Notes: generated from the letters alone by a model not told the origin. A DNA stretch of 47,893 bases from JTS-RE9 sp964649195 (GCA_964649195.1 CAZYPK010000022.1:1-47893), one strand, 5' to 3'. Shown: positions 31,495-39,749, counted from the first letter of the stretch. Numbers and translations are program-made.

Positions 31495-32277
31495 TCAAGC
31501 CTTCGCGGGCTTGGGCGCGGGCTTGCCGCCGGCGGCGGGGGCCGCGGGCTTTTCCTTTTTCTTGCCGCCGGGTTTGAACGGGCTGATCAGGTCCTCGGCC
31601 ATGACCATGCCCTCGGCCGCCAGGGCGTCGGCCTTGATCTTCAGCCAGCCGTACATCGTCAGGGCGGGGATGGCGACCATCAGCCCCCAGATGGTGGTGA
31701 CCAGGGCGGTGGAAATACCGCCGGCCAGCGCCGCCGGGTCGGGTTTGCCGCCGGCTTCGACCAGCTTGCCGAACGCGACGATCATGCCATAGACCGTGCC
31801 GAACAGGCCGCACATCGGACCGATGCTGCCCAGGATCGCCAGCCATTCGAGCGGGCGCATGATCTTGGTGAAGCTGAGGTCGGAAGCCTCTTCCATGGCG
31901 CGCTCCATGGCGGCATAACCGTTGCTCGCCTCGTTCAGCGCCGCATCGACCAGGCGGGCCAGGAAGCTGGGATCATTGGCGGCAAAGTCGATGGCGTCGC
32001 GGTACCGCTTCTCCTCCAGCATGACCTCCAACTGGTTGTACGTCGTGTCGGGAATCATTACGGAGCGACGGTATCTCAGAAAGAAGCTGATCGACAGGCC
32101 GACGTTGACCGCCGACATCAGAATGATGACCCAGATCTGAAGCAGACCCATCAGGTCGTCCGACCAGAAAAACAATTCGAAGTAGGACATCGTCTTGCCA
32201 CCGGTCTGGGCAAGGGCGGGCGAGGCGAAGGACAGAAGGCCCAGGCCTGCGAACAATCCGAAGAGAACTCGACGCAT
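31495..32277 (-). CDS. MotA/TolQ/ExbB proton channel family protein
   Basis: Inner-membrane proton-channel subunit that with ExbD uses the proton gradient to move a partner. The 260-residue product has a signal-like first helix (MRRVLFGLFAGLGLLSFASP), a membrane helix (LLQIWVIILMSAVNVGLSIS), a cytoplasmic loop, and the family core EWLAILGSIGPMCGLFGTVY-GMIVAF with GGISTALVTTIWGLMVAIPA. The C-terminal tail is K/P/A-rich. AAGGAG six bases upstream of the ATG at 32277 is the best ribosome-binding site in this cluster. Upstream is a repeat protein, downstream two exbD genes. No TonB or TolA is visible. Confidence 0.95.
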   Translation of the reverse strand: MRRVLFGLFAGLGLLSFASPALAQTGGKTMSYFELFFWSDDLMGLLQIWVIILMSAVNVGLSISFFLRYRRSVMIPDTTYNQLEVMLEEKRYRDAIDFAANDPSFLARLVDAALNEASNGYAAMERAMEEASDLSFTKIMRPLEWLAILGSIGPMCGLFGTVYGMIVAFGKLVEAGGKPDPAALAGGISTALVTTIWGLMVAIPALTMYGWLKIKADALAAEGMVMAEDLISPFKPGGKKKEKPAAPAAGGKPAPKPAKA

Positions 32278-32388
32278 GTTGGCTCCTTTGGGGAACTGAA
32301 TGTAGTTGACGAGAATCGTAAACTGCCGCCGGGTGCGGCAAGATAGCGTACTGCGGGGAAAATATCGATTCGGGTTGCCGTCTTGAAT

Positions 32389-32416
32389 CCACGCACTTCG
32401 AGTGCGTGGGCTTTTT
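32389..32416 (+). terminator. Terminator-like hairpin with plus-strand T run
   Basis: Perfect stem CCACGCACT-TCG-AGTGCGTGG followed by GCTTTTTT. Its T run is on the plus strand, although both neighbouring genes are on the minus strand. It may stop antisense transcription or be a dispersed repeat. Confidence 0.6.
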
Positions 32417-32441
32417 TCTGTTTTCTGTTCCCTGTCTCCTT

Positions 32442-32463
32442 CACGGGAGCTGAAGCTCCCGTG
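32442..32463. repeat. 22-bp palindrome CACGGGAGCT-GA-AGCTCCCGTG
   Basis: Same palindrome as inside the glycosyltransferase at 22262-22283. It ends 5 bp before the stop codon of the repeat protein at 32468. Confidence 0.85.
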
Positions 32464-32467
32464 CCTG

Positions 32468-33616
32468 TTACGGCAGTTGTTCGCGCAGCTTTTCCAGCCG
32501 GCCGAACAGCAGTTTGTCCTCTTCCGGGTCGATGAAGGCGCCGGCCTGGTCGAGCAGCGGGGCGGCCACATCGGGACGATTGATCTTGATGTGGACCGCA
32601 GCCGTCTCGATCAGGGCTGCGCCGACGTAGGGGCTGTTGCGGAAGAAGATGGGAATGCGGTAAAGGCTCAGGCCCGCATCCTTGTAGAGGGCGATGGCCT
32701 GCTCCTTTTTGGCGGGATCCTTTTCCAGTTCCTGGGCAAGGTAATACTGGCTGATGCCGCGCTGGAAGAGCAGGGCCGAGGTCCTGCCGCCGCCGGAGGC
32801 CGATTTCATTTCCTCAGCCACCCGCTCCAGGGCCTGATCGAACCGTCCGCGCGCGATCAGACGGGTGATGCCATCGGGGCGATCCTTGAGCATGAAGCTG
32901 GGCAGCGGGACGACGGTCTCGATACCGTTGCCCGTGGCCGGTGTCGTTCCCGGCGTGGAGGGGGTGGTGGCCGCCCCCGGATCCGTGGCTTCGACAAGCT
33001 CATCGAGGGTGTCGGCCAGCGGGGTTTTTTCCTTGGTGGCCTTGCGAAGGGCCTTGAGTTTTTCGTGGACCTTGGCCTTGTCCTCCTTGCTCAGGGCCTT
33101 GGCGCTGCGGATCGGAGGAGCTTCGAGAAAGGAGGGCGAAGCCTTGGCTTCGACGAGGGCGATGAAGGTGTTGACCGCCGCGACCGGCTCGCCTTCACGA
33201 TCCATCAGCGGAATCAGGCGCGAGTCGAGCCAGATGCGAAGCCACGGTTCCCTGGCGCGGGCCCGGGCCGCCTTGAAGTGCGCCAGCACTTCCTTGCCCT
33301 TGCCCGCCCGAATGGCGGCTTCGGCCTCTTCGAGCTGCGGGTAGGCGGCGAGCTTGAAGCCGTCGATCCGGGAGAGGTACTGCTTGTTGGGCGTGCCGTT
33401 CACCAGGTAGTGAAGCTCGCTGCCATCGAAGCTGTCCACCACGACATTCTCGATCCAGAGATTGCCCAGCTTGATGGCGTCGGCGTCGGCGGTCGCGGAG
33501 CCGAGCAGGGGCAGAAGCATCGCCGCCGCCAGCATGAAGCTGCGGGCGGGACGGGTGATCATCCTTGAAAGAAATCCGACTTCCTGTCGGTGACGCTGCG
33601 CGGATGTTTCAATCAT
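32468..33616 (-). CDS. Exported helical-repeat protein upstream of tolQ, unknown function
   Basis: From ATG 33616 a 382-residue protein with a hydrophobic signal region after a basic start (MITRPARSFMLAAAMLLPLL within the first 40 residues), then a mostly helical, charged body. A compact beta-like segment near the N-terminus (IKLGNLWIENVVVDSFDGSE) is followed by TPR-like helices (AEAAIRAGKGKEVLAHFKAA; ALLFQRGISQYYLAQELEKD). A Pro/Thr-rich linker (TTPSTPGTTPATGNG) splits the protein. An internal ATG at 33562 is an alternative start; neither has a good ribosome-binding site. Its neighbours suggest a periplasmic accessory of the ExbB/ExbD system. No named family is recognised. Confidence 0.78.
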   Translation of the reverse strand: MIETSAQRHRQEVGFLSRMITRPARSFMLAAAMLLPLLGSATADADAIKLGNLWIENVVVDSFDGSELHYLVNGTPNKQYLSRIDGFKLAAYPQLEEAEAAIRAGKGKEVLAHFKAARARAREPWLRIWLDSRLIPLMDREGEPVAAVNTFIALVEAKASPSFLEAPPIRSAKALSKEDKAKVHEKLKALRKATKEKTPLADTLDELVEATDPGAATTPSTPGTTPATGNGIETVVPLPSFMLKDRPDGITRLIARGRFDQALERVAEEMKSASGGGRTSALLFQRGISQYYLAQELEKDPAKKEQAIALYKDAGLSLYRIPIFFRNSPYVGAALIETAAVHIKINRPDVAAPLLDQAGAFIDPEEDKLLFGRLEKLREQLP

Positions 33617-33751
33617 GTTGCAACCGCCGAGGGTAAGAGGAATCGCGGAAGCCCGGCCCCGGCTGATGATCGTTTCCTGTACGCAGGAAGACGACCCATG
33701 CACAGATGCGCCATTTTGCGCATCAGCAACCGTTTTGTCCAGCAAGGCATG

Positions 33752-33867
33752 GAATAAGTTCTGAGTTCTGAGTTCTGAGTTCTGAGTTTTTAGTTCCATG
33801 TTCCATGTTCCAGCGGTGGCTTGGTCACAACTCGGAACTCAGAACTCAGAACTCAGAACTTATTTAT
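33752..33867. repeat. Heptanucleotide arrays in inverted arrangement behind the vWA gene
   Basis: CTGAGTT units (33759-33787) and ATGTTCC units are followed by the inverted AACTCAG array (33829-33859) ending AACTTATTTATAG. The same array end, AACTTATTTAT, occurs before gmd at 24053. The vWA stop codon (33864-33866) lies in this end. Confidence 0.9.
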
Positions 33868-34847
33868 AGTCCCAGATCCTTTGCCGACAGGAAGCGGTAG
33901 CGGCCGTCTGATTCTTCGCTGATGCGCTCGAGCGTGGGCTTCATGCCGGGGATTCGTGTCAGCGGGTCGGGGTAGAGGAACTGGATGGTGTTGATTTTTG
34001 TTTTGCCGATGTTGGCGCGGGCGATGCGTTTGAGCAGGAAGTCCTGATTGATCTCGTAGCGTCCGCTGCCGGTGATGTTGTCCGAGAGAAGGTAGAGCAC
34101 CTGGGGTTTGAGTCGCAGGCCGCGCTCGACGGCGCCGATCGGATCGGAAAGCCCGCTGGGGGAAAGGGCGTCGCCGTCGAGCCAGTCGAAGGTGCGCTGC
34201 ACGGTCTCGTGCGTCGCCGGCTTCAGGCCGCCGCCCAGCGATTCGATGATCTGATCGCCCTGATAAAAGATGACGGCAAAGGTGTGCTGGTCGCTCAGCG
34301 AACGAAGGGTCCGCTTGAGTTCCGCGACAACGAAAGGCAGGGTGTCGATCATCGAGCCGGAGGCATCAATGACGAAGACGAAGGAGCGGGCGCCGGGGCC
34401 GTCGCGCCTCGGATCGAAGATGCCATCGCTGCCCAGCCCCCGCTCACCCTCGCCAAAGGGCGATGACGCGGGATTCCCCAGCCCGATATTCCGGATGATC
34501 GCCATGTCGATCGGCTGATCCAATGAACGGCGGTTGTCCGGCGACTTGTAATGAACCGTCACGGAGCGATCCCTGATCTTCTGCTGCTGCTCCGCCTTGG
34601 AAATCTCGCGCATCGCCAGGGATTGCGACGGCCTCATGTCGGAAGTGATCACCGGAACCACATTCTCCTCCACCTCCGTCCGATCCAGCGTCGCCCACAC
34701 AAACAGAACCGCAATCAGCACCATGCCCGCGTGGAGCAGAATCGTCGCCAGCCAGGGCATCAGGTCCGCCGCCGTGTCGCGGACGGTCGTCTCTTCTTTA
34801 CGCTCCGGCGTGCCACCTGCATCGGTAGGATGATTGCTGCCCATCAT
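33864..34847 (-). CDS. Membrane-anchored von Willebrand factor A domain protein
   Basis: A 327-residue protein with one membrane segment (LMPWLATILLHAGMVLIAVL) after a charged cytoplasmic start and a vWA domain behind it. The MIDAS motif is FVFVIDASGSMIDTL near residue 155; the later metal-site threonine/serine block GLSDPIGAVERGL and YLLSDNITGSG are present, so metal binding is expected. The region between helix and domain is a flexible charged linker (EISKAEQQQKIRDRSVTVHY). The domain is probably periplasmic. AAAGG precedes the ATG at 34847. It stands at the head of the Tol-like cluster, after a gap of about 250 bp, and might provide an adhesive or assembly partner for it; this is inference from position. 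Confidence 0.88.
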   Translation of the reverse strand: MMGSNHPTDAGGTPERKEETTVRDTAADLMPWLATILLHAGMVLIAVLFVWATLDRTEVEENVVPVITSDMRPSQSLAMREISKAEQQQKIRDRSVTVHYKSPDNRRSLDQPIDMAIIRNIGLGNPASSPFGEGERGLGSDGIFDPRRDGPGARSFVFVIDASGSMIDTLPFVVAELKRTLRSLSDQHTFAVIFYQGDQIIESLGGGLKPATHETVQRTFDWLDGDALSPSGLSDPIGAVERGLRLKPQVLYLLSDNITGSGRYEINQDFLLKRIARANIGKTKINTIQFLYPDPLTRIPGMKPTLERISEESDGRYRFLSAKDLGL

Positions 34848-35109
34848 GGATCGGCCTTTCCAAAAGGGTTCGGAAAAAGGACTGGATCAACTCGGTTGAC
34901 GGCGGGAATAACACAGGGACCGCCAACCACCGCCAGCCTTGCCACCGGCAAATCAACCGTGACAAGACGGCAGGTCAGCCATCCGAAATAGACAACGCAC
35001 GGACGGAAGAACCGTCCGATGGAAATGTACAAATCGCGCGGACTGTTCGGTAATGACGCACGAATCCATCCACTTATTGCAACGATTCCGAAAAAGGTGA
35101 CACGGAACA
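34848..35109. other. Leader region of the vWA gene, no gene seen
   Basis: Part of the 480-bp gap between the vWA and rhodanese genes. It contains a small hairpin CGGACGG-AAGAA-CCGTCCG at 35000-35018 but no convincing frame. It should contain the promoter of the vWA gene. Confidence 0.4.
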
Positions 35110-35307
35110 GAGCCGCGACTCAACGAGTCGCGGACGTGAACAGCCTGAAGGGGTGTCGATTGCGCGATGGATGTTCGGTGACGGCAGGGAGCGAAGTTGT
35201 TGTGTTGGGATCGAAGAGAAAATGCGGGGGGTTCGAGGCTGAAGGTGCAAGGCGCGTATCACCACCCTTGAGGCTGTTCACATCCGCGACGTGTCACGTC
35301 GCGGCTC
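35110..35307. repeat. Hairpin-ended repeat element, copy 4, with flanking direct repeat
   Basis: The left end GAGCCGCGACTCAACGAGTC leads into GCGGACGTGAACAGCCTGAA; the right end is the inverted CCGCGACGT-GTC-ACGTCGCGG version. GAACA lies on both sides (35105-35109 and 35308-35312), a possible 5-bp target duplication. The interior resembles copies 2 and 6. It ends 22 bp from the rhodanese stop codon. Confidence 0.88.
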
Positions 35308-35329
35308 GAACACCGCTTTCAGACCAATC

Positions 35330-35713
35330 CTAATACCTCGCCATCCCCGGCTCCACCGCCCAGGCCCACGCATCGATCCCGCCCGCCATCGAGAAAACCT
35401 CTTCGCACCCCTGATGCCGCAGGAACGCGGCCATCTGCAACGAACGCATCCCGTGGTGGCAATAGATGACGACCCGCCCGGAAGCCAGCGCCTTGAGTTC
35501 CGCCAGTCGCGGACCCGCCTCGTGCAGCGGCACCAGCTTCGCCCCTTCAATGGCGGCGATGGCGAACTCCTGTTCCGTTCGGCAATCGATCAGCACGTGA
35601 GGCTCACCCCCCTGCCGCATCGCCGCCACTTGCCGGGGCGACATCTCCCACTGCGGCCTGAAGGGATAGCCCCGCGGCAAGCCGTGCTCATCCGGTTCCA
35701 TCGGTGCGTTCAT
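35330..35713 (-). CDS. Rhodanese-like domain protein
   Basis: A 127-residue single-domain rhodanese. The active-site loop VIYCHHGMRSLQMAAFLRHQ contains the catalytic cysteine, and VLIDCRTEQEFAIAAIEGAK with GGIDAWAWAV are family features. Expected to be a sulfur transferase or a persulfide carrier in the cytoplasm. The ATG at 35713 is seven bases after the stop codon of the upstream gene, whose end carries GGGGAG, so translation is probably coupled. A TTG at 35731 would be an alternative longer start. Confidence 0.93.
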   Translation of the reverse strand: MNAPMEPDEHGLPRGYPFRPQWEMSPRQVAAMRQGGEPHVLIDCRTEQEFAIAAIEGAKLVPLHEAGPRLAELKALASGRVVIYCHHGMRSLQMAAFLRHQGCEEVFSMAGGIDAWAWAVEPGMARY

Positions 35714-35720
35714 GCCGTCA

Positions 35721-37037
35721 TCACTCCCCAAGGTCCGGCCGCTCCACGTGTACGTTCACATACCCGATCAGGCCGCGCGGATTGAGCCGGCCATCCTTGG
35801 CCTCATACAGGATCGGCGTGCGCCCGGTCCGCCGCTCCCTCACCAGTTGGTTGAGCGTCAACGGCGGCCTGACATAAACATACCCCGGCGACTGGCCGGT
35901 GAGCGGGTTGATCAGCAGCTTGTCCAGCTCGCGGACATAGGAATGGGTGCCCAGGTCGGAAAGACTGGCCGGGTACTGGCCGCGATGGTCCTCGGCATAA
36001 CTGTTGAGCGCGACGATCAGCGCCTTCATCTGATTCAGCGACCGCACGATGAGCGCCTCGTCGCGGGCCAGCACAAGCCCGCCGGCCAGCGCCTCGCCGG
36101 TGCGCCTGAGCGTGACGCTCCCGGCCTTGGCGACCACCAGCGTGCGATTAACCTCCAGCGAATTGTTGGCCAGCACGGCATGCCAGGAGGCCAGCGTGGT
36201 GATCAACTCGATCTCCACCCCGCGCATGTCCTTTCGCTTCATGAACTGATTGAGCGTGTCCAGCAGCGGCTTGGCGAGCCCGGCCAGTTGCGTGGCCGTG
36301 TCGCCTTCAGCCATCCGCACGGAGGCCGCGATGGAAGGCTCGGCGCCCAGCGAAGCCGTGATGGAAAGCGAGCGACACTCCAGCAGCGTGCGGATGAACA
36401 GCAGCAGATCGCGGGGCAGTTTGTTGTCGAGGCGATCCTGATAAGCCACGCGCATCCGCCGCGTCGGCACAAAGGCGAGCACGGCCCCGTGCTGATCGAT
36501 CGGCTCCAGCGCGCTGCGCAACGCCTCCTGCCGGTCGGCGGAGCCTTTCTCCATGTAAGGCTGCGCCAGCGTGCCGTCGTAGGCCATCAGCCATGAGCCG
36601 ATCATCTCGAACTTCACGCTGGATTTGCCCTTCTCGTTGAGCGTGGCCTGCTCGACGATCGACTGAATGGCGACGCGGTTGGCGCCTTGCGACATGGAAA
36701 AAAGAAAGACCGGATTGGCCACGCCCTTGGCGGCGGCATTGGCGGAGTAGGGATCGAAATGGACGATCGCCATCGAGGTGCCCCCGGCTCGAATGAAAGG
36801 CCCATGCAGCCGGGCGTAGGGCGCCAGGGCCGCGTTGACCGGTCGCGCATACCGCCCCATCGCCGCATCCACCGCGCTGCTGAGCCGGCCCGCATCAACC
36901 TTGGCCGCATCGATCCACAGCACGCCGGCCACATCATCCCCCATCGCCTCCCCCGGCAGATCAGGCAACGCCGCCCCCAGCGACGAAGCCAGCAGAAACA
37001 TCCACGCAAAAGCCATTCGTGAAACCATTGAACTCAT
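35721..37037 (-). CDS. Exported protein of unknown function (438 aa)
   Basis: Starts at 37037 with AGGAG seven bases upstream. N-terminus MSSMVSRMAFAWMFLLASSL is a signal peptide. The main body is a mixed alpha/beta region (VAGVLWIDAAKVDAGRLSSA; MAIVHFDPYSANAAAKGVAN) that I cannot assign; the repeated style of hydrophobic beta strands plus helices resembles other planctomycete secreted proteins. The C-terminal part has LNQMKALIVALNSYAEDHRG-QYPASLSDLG and LLINPLTGQSPGYVYV, which is a pseudopilin-like or minor-pilin C-terminal pattern. Coupled with the rhodanese gene downstream. Function unknown. Confidence 0.85.
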   Translation of the reverse strand: MSSMVSRMAFAWMFLLASSLGAALPDLPGEAMGDDVAGVLWIDAAKVDAGRLSSAVDAAMGRYARPVNAALAPYARLHGPFIRAGGTSMAIVHFDPYSANAAAKGVANPVFLFSMSQGANRVAIQSIVEQATLNEKGKSSVKFEMIGSWLMAYDGTLAQPYMEKGSADRQEALRSALEPIDQHGAVLAFVPTRRMRVAYQDRLDNKLPRDLLLFIRTLLECRSLSITASLGAEPSIAASVRMAEGDTATQLAGLAKPLLDTLNQFMKRKDMRGVEIELITTLASWHAVLANNSLEVNRTLVVAKAGSVTLRRTGEALAGGLVLARDEALIVRSLNQMKALIVALNSYAEDHRGQYPASLSDLGTHSYVRELDKLLINPLTGQSPGYVYVRPPLTLNQLVRERRTGRTPILYEAKDGRLNPRGLIGYVNVHVERPDLGE

Positions 37038-37079
37038 GATGAAGCTCCTGCGGACATTGTAGGGCAGGAGGGGAAGGAC

Positions 37080-37335
37080 AAGTTCCGAGTTCCGAGTTTC
37101 GAGTTCCGAGTTGAAAATCCGAAATCACAAGGCACGGAGGAAAAGGCACGAAGGCACGGAGGGAAGAAAATATCCAATGGCCATTGCAAAGTGCAAAATG
37201 CAAAATGAAAGGCAACGGCAACGACAAACGGGCCGCTTCCGTCAATTTGCATTTTGCAATTTGCAATGGCTATTGGCCATTCTCTTCTTGCCTTTCCCTT
37301 CGTGCCTCCGTGCCTTCGTGCCTTTCTCCCTCCGT
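37080..37335. repeat. Cluster of several different heptanucleotide arrays upstream of nagA
   Basis: GAGTTCC units (37080-37112), GGCACGG/GGCACGA units (37131-37162), TGCAAAA units and their complements (37185-37270) and GTGCCTC/GTGCCTT units (37300-37327) fill the 310-bp gap between two divergent genes. Several arrays have complementary partners, so the region can fold into large hairpins. No clear promoter can be pointed out. Confidence 0.88.
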
Positions 37336-37347
37336 TACAATGCCCCC

Positions 37348-38259
37348 ATGTCTTTCTTCGATCTACAGGTCAACGGCTACGGGGGCGTCGATTTCAATCA
37401 GGATGACCTGACCGCCCCGGCATTGCATCAGGCCTGCGTCGCCCTGGAGCGCGACGGGGTCGGCGCGATTCTCGCCACCATCATCACCGAGCAACTCGAC
37501 CTCATGCGGCAGCGGCTGCGGAATCTGGCCTCGCTGCGCGAGCGGGACCCGCTGGCCGGTCGCATCATCGCGGGCTTTCACATCGAAGGGCCGTTCATCA
37601 GCGATGTGCAGGGCTACGTCGGCGCCCATCCCGCCGATGCGGTCCGCGATGCCTCGCCCGATGCGATGAAGAGCCTTCTCGATGCGGCCCGGGGCCTGAC
37701 GCGGCTGGTCACCCTGGCGCCCGAGCGCGACGCATCATGCGCCACCATCGCCCTGCTCGCCTCGCGGAACATCACCGTCTCCGCCGGCCACACCGACGCC
37801 TCGACCGATCAGCTTCGCGCCGCCATCGACGCAGGCCTTTCCATGTTCACCCATCTGGGCAACGGCTGCCCGATGCTGATGCACCGCCACGACAACATCA
37901 TCCAGCGCGTCCTCGCCCTGCGCGAGCATCTGATGATCTCCTTCATCCCCGACGGCGTACACGTTCACTTCACCGCCTTGCGAAATTACCTCGACCTCGT
38001 CGGCCTCGACCGCGCCATCGCCGTCACCGACGCCATCGCCCCGGCAGGCATGGGACCGGGCCGGTACCGGCTGGGACGATGGAACCTGGACATCGGCCAG
38101 GACATGGTCGCCCGCGCCCCCGACGGTTCACACCTGGTCGGCTCCGCGATCACCATGCCGCGCATCCGCGACCACCTCACGGGAACGCTGGACTTGAACG
38201 AATCACAGGCGAAAAAACTGTGCTGCGAAAACCCCCGCAAGGCGATTGCATGGGTGTGA
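37348..38259 (+). CDS. nagA: N-acetylglucosamine-6-phosphate deacetylase, short form
   Basis: Removes the acetyl group from GlcNAc-6-phosphate in amino-sugar or peptidoglycan recycling. The 303-residue product starts directly at the barrel: FDLQVNGYGGVDFN corresponds to the DVQLNG block of E. coli NagA, where Q and N replace the H-x-H metal ligands. Also present are FHIEGPFI, VSAGHTDAS, FTHLGNG, and the catalytic aspartate in AVTDAIAPAGMG. Compared with the usual 380-400 residues, both the N-terminal and C-terminal strands of the small beta-sandwich domain are missing; the protein ends at NPRKAIAWV. Upstream DNA is repeat arrays, so no longer start is available. Whether the barrel alone is active is unknown. 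Confidence 0.88.
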   Translation: MSFFDLQVNGYGGVDFNQDDLTAPALHQACVALERDGVGAILATIITEQLDLMRQRLRNLASLRERDPLAGRIIAGFHIEGPFISDVQGYVGAHPADAVRDASPDAMKSLLDAARGLTRLVTLAPERDASCATIALLASRNITVSAGHTDASTDQLRAAIDAGLSMFTHLGNGCPMLMHRHDNIIQRVLALREHLMISFIPDGVHVHFTALRNYLDLVGLDRAIAVTDAIAPAGMGPGRYRLGRWNLDIGQDMVARAPDGSHLVGSAITMPRIRDHLTGTLDLNESQAKKLCCENPRKAIAWV

Positions 38260-38273
38260 TATTCTCGGCGGCC

Positions 38274-38436
38274 GGGTGGCTGGGGCTGAAGGCTTTGCGC
38301 AAGCCCCGGCCCGGCGACCTTCAGTCTTCAGTTTTCAGCCTTCAGCCTTCAGCCTTAATTTTTTTTCAGAATTCAATTTTTCTATCTTGCTTCATGCGTC
38401 TGGGCCGGGGCTTCGCGGACTCAGCCCCAGCCACCC
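38274..38436. repeat. GGGTGGCTGGGGCTG inverted-repeat element, copy 2
   Basis: Left arm GGGTGGCTGGGGCTGAAGGC plus GCAAGCCCCGGCCC; right arm GGCCGGGGCTTCGCGGACTC to AGCCACCC. TTCAGCC 7-base units lie inside (38322-38356). It follows the nagA stop by 14 bp and lies between convergent nagA and the acetylesterase gene. Confidence 0.86.
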
Positions 38437-38479
38437 AGAAGTTCTCACCTCAAAGTTCTCAGGCTCCCCGGTGGCGGAT

Positions 38480-39544
38480 TCACTTGATCATTTTCAGCGC
38501 CGCCTCGCCGAAGCGGACGCCTTTGAGATAGTAGGTCTTGCCGGAGCCGAGGTAGTGGTAGGGACGGTCGCTGCCCACCGCCTGCCACTGGGCTTTCTGT
38601 TCGTCGGTGCCTTTCCAGTAGCCCTTCTCGAAGAGTTCGTGGGCCTTGGTGTCGTAATACTCGGCGGTGGGCACGAAGGCGACATTGCCCTTGAATTCAG
38701 GCAGTTTCGCGGTGTTGGCCTGGGCGGTCTGGAAGTCGCCGCGGCTGGGGATGCCGCCGGTGCCCAGTTCGCCGATGACGAACGGCATCGCCGGCGCGTT
38801 CATATCCTTGCGCACATCGCGGATGAACTGGGCCAGCCATGAGGTGTAGTCCACGTACTTCTTCTCGCGCTGGTCGCGGTTGACATAATCGTTGAACCCC
38901 TGATGCCAGATGAAGCCGGCGATCTTCACCTCATGACCCTTGAGGTCGGGAAATCGCGTATCGACGGCGGCAAGCTCCGCCTGCGCCAGGCGGATCATCT
39001 CGCGGTAGAAGTGGCCATACTCTTTCTGGACGGACTCGAATGTGGCCTTGGGATTTTTCTTTTGGATGCCGGCGAGCCGGGCTTCGATTTCTTCCCTGGT
39101 GGTGGCGATGCCGGGCGGGCGGAAGTCGATGGCGAGCGACTTGCCGCCCCAGGCGATCTTGATCAGCAGCACCGGCTCATCAAGGGCGTTGCCGACCGCG
39201 TGGCCGAAACCGAACTCCGGTCCGATCGAATTCGGGACCGAGGTGCCGTAGCCGACGGTGAGCGGGCCGTGCTTGGCGCCCCTGTGTTTCGAGGGGTAGG
39301 TGATGAACACATCATCGCGCACCTTCCAGCCGTCGCCATCCTTGAGGCCGGCGTAGCCCGGCTTGATCAGCGGATCATCCTTGTAGGTGTCGATGTGAAT
39401 CGGATCGCCCTTGCCTTCCATGTTGGACTGGCCGACGAGGAGAAACACTTTCACCTCCTTCGCCGGAGCCTGTCCTGCGCCGATGCAGAACATCAGGAGA
39501 AACGCGGCGGTACAGATGGACAGGGTTCGATTCGATCGGGGCAT
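38480..39544 (-). CDS. Secreted SASA-type carbohydrate acetylesterase (second copy)
   Basis: A 354-residue paralogue of the protein at 12618-13664. The signal peptide covers SICTAAFLLMFCIGAGQAPA. The nucleophile is S40 in LLVGQSNMEGKG; FIWHQGFNDYVNRD and PYHYLGSGKTYY supply the later motifs with the catalytic histidine. AAAGGA seven bases upstream supports the ATG at 39544. Expected role: de-acetylation of exported or environmental polysaccharide. It is preceded by a 15-bp perfect hairpin and a palindromic repeat, so it is probably transcribed alone. Confidence 0.92.
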   Translation of the reverse strand: MPRSNRTLSICTAAFLLMFCIGAGQAPAKEVKVFLLVGQSNMEGKGDPIHIDTYKDDPLIKPGYAGLKDGDGWKVRDDVFITYPSKHRGAKHGPLTVGYGTSVPNSIGPEFGFGHAVGNALDEPVLLIKIAWGGKSLAIDFRPPGIATTREEIEARLAGIQKKNPKATFESVQKEYGHFYREMIRLAQAELAAVDTRFPDLKGHEVKIAGFIWHQGFNDYVNRDQREKKYVDYTSWLAQFIRDVRKDMNAPAMPFVIGELGTGGIPSRGDFQTAQANTAKLPEFKGNVAFVPTAEYYDTKAHELFEKGYWKGTDEQKAQWQAVGSDRPYHYLGSGKTYYLKGVRFGEAALKMIK

Positions 39545-39568
39545 GATGATCCTTTCAGGCGTGAGAAG

Positions 39569-39602
39569 AGCCGCCGGGCCGTTGGGGAACGGCCCGGCGG
39601 CT
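39569..39602. terminator. Perfect 15-bp-stem hairpin between PEP-CTERM and acetylesterase genes
   Basis: Stem AGCCGCCGGGCCGTT with its exact complement, loop GGGG. On the minus strand it is followed by CTCTTCTC rather than a T run, so it may be a weak terminator or a 5' leader structure of the acetylesterase mRNA, whose start codon is 25 bp away. Confidence 0.6.
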
Positions 39603-39627
39603 GATGGATTTTATGGCTCATGTGCCG

Positions 39628-39722
39628 CCAAGCCCGATGGCGAGTCTTCGAGCCGTCGGGGTATTTCTCTCGCTGGCCGCCGATACCCCGACGGCTCGGC
39701 GGACCTCGCCATCGGGCTTGGG
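39628..39722. repeat. 95-bp nested palindrome (AAGCCCGATGGCGAG family)
   Basis: Outer arms CCAAGCCCGATGGCGAG and CTCGCCATCGGGCTTGG, inner arms CGAGCCGTCGGGGTAT and ATACCCCGACGGCTCG. The right half (GATACCCCGACGGCTCG...CGCCATCGGGCTTGGGG) recurs in the element at 25258-25392. It lies just after the PEP-CTERM stop codon. Confidence 0.85.
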
Positions 39723-39749
39723 GGTTTCTACAGAGCGGGCAGAGCCTAT

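Noticed and set aside
32389..32416. Terminator between the repeat-protein gene and tolQ dividing the cluster
   Set aside because: The T run is on the plus strand, so it is not a canonical intrinsic terminator for the minus-strand transcript; I keep the cluster as potentially cotranscribed.
34848..35329. Small RNA gene or riboswitch between the vWA and rhodanese genes
   Set aside because: The structured part is explained by hairpin-repeat copy 4; the remainder has only a 7-bp hairpin and no known riboswitch motif.
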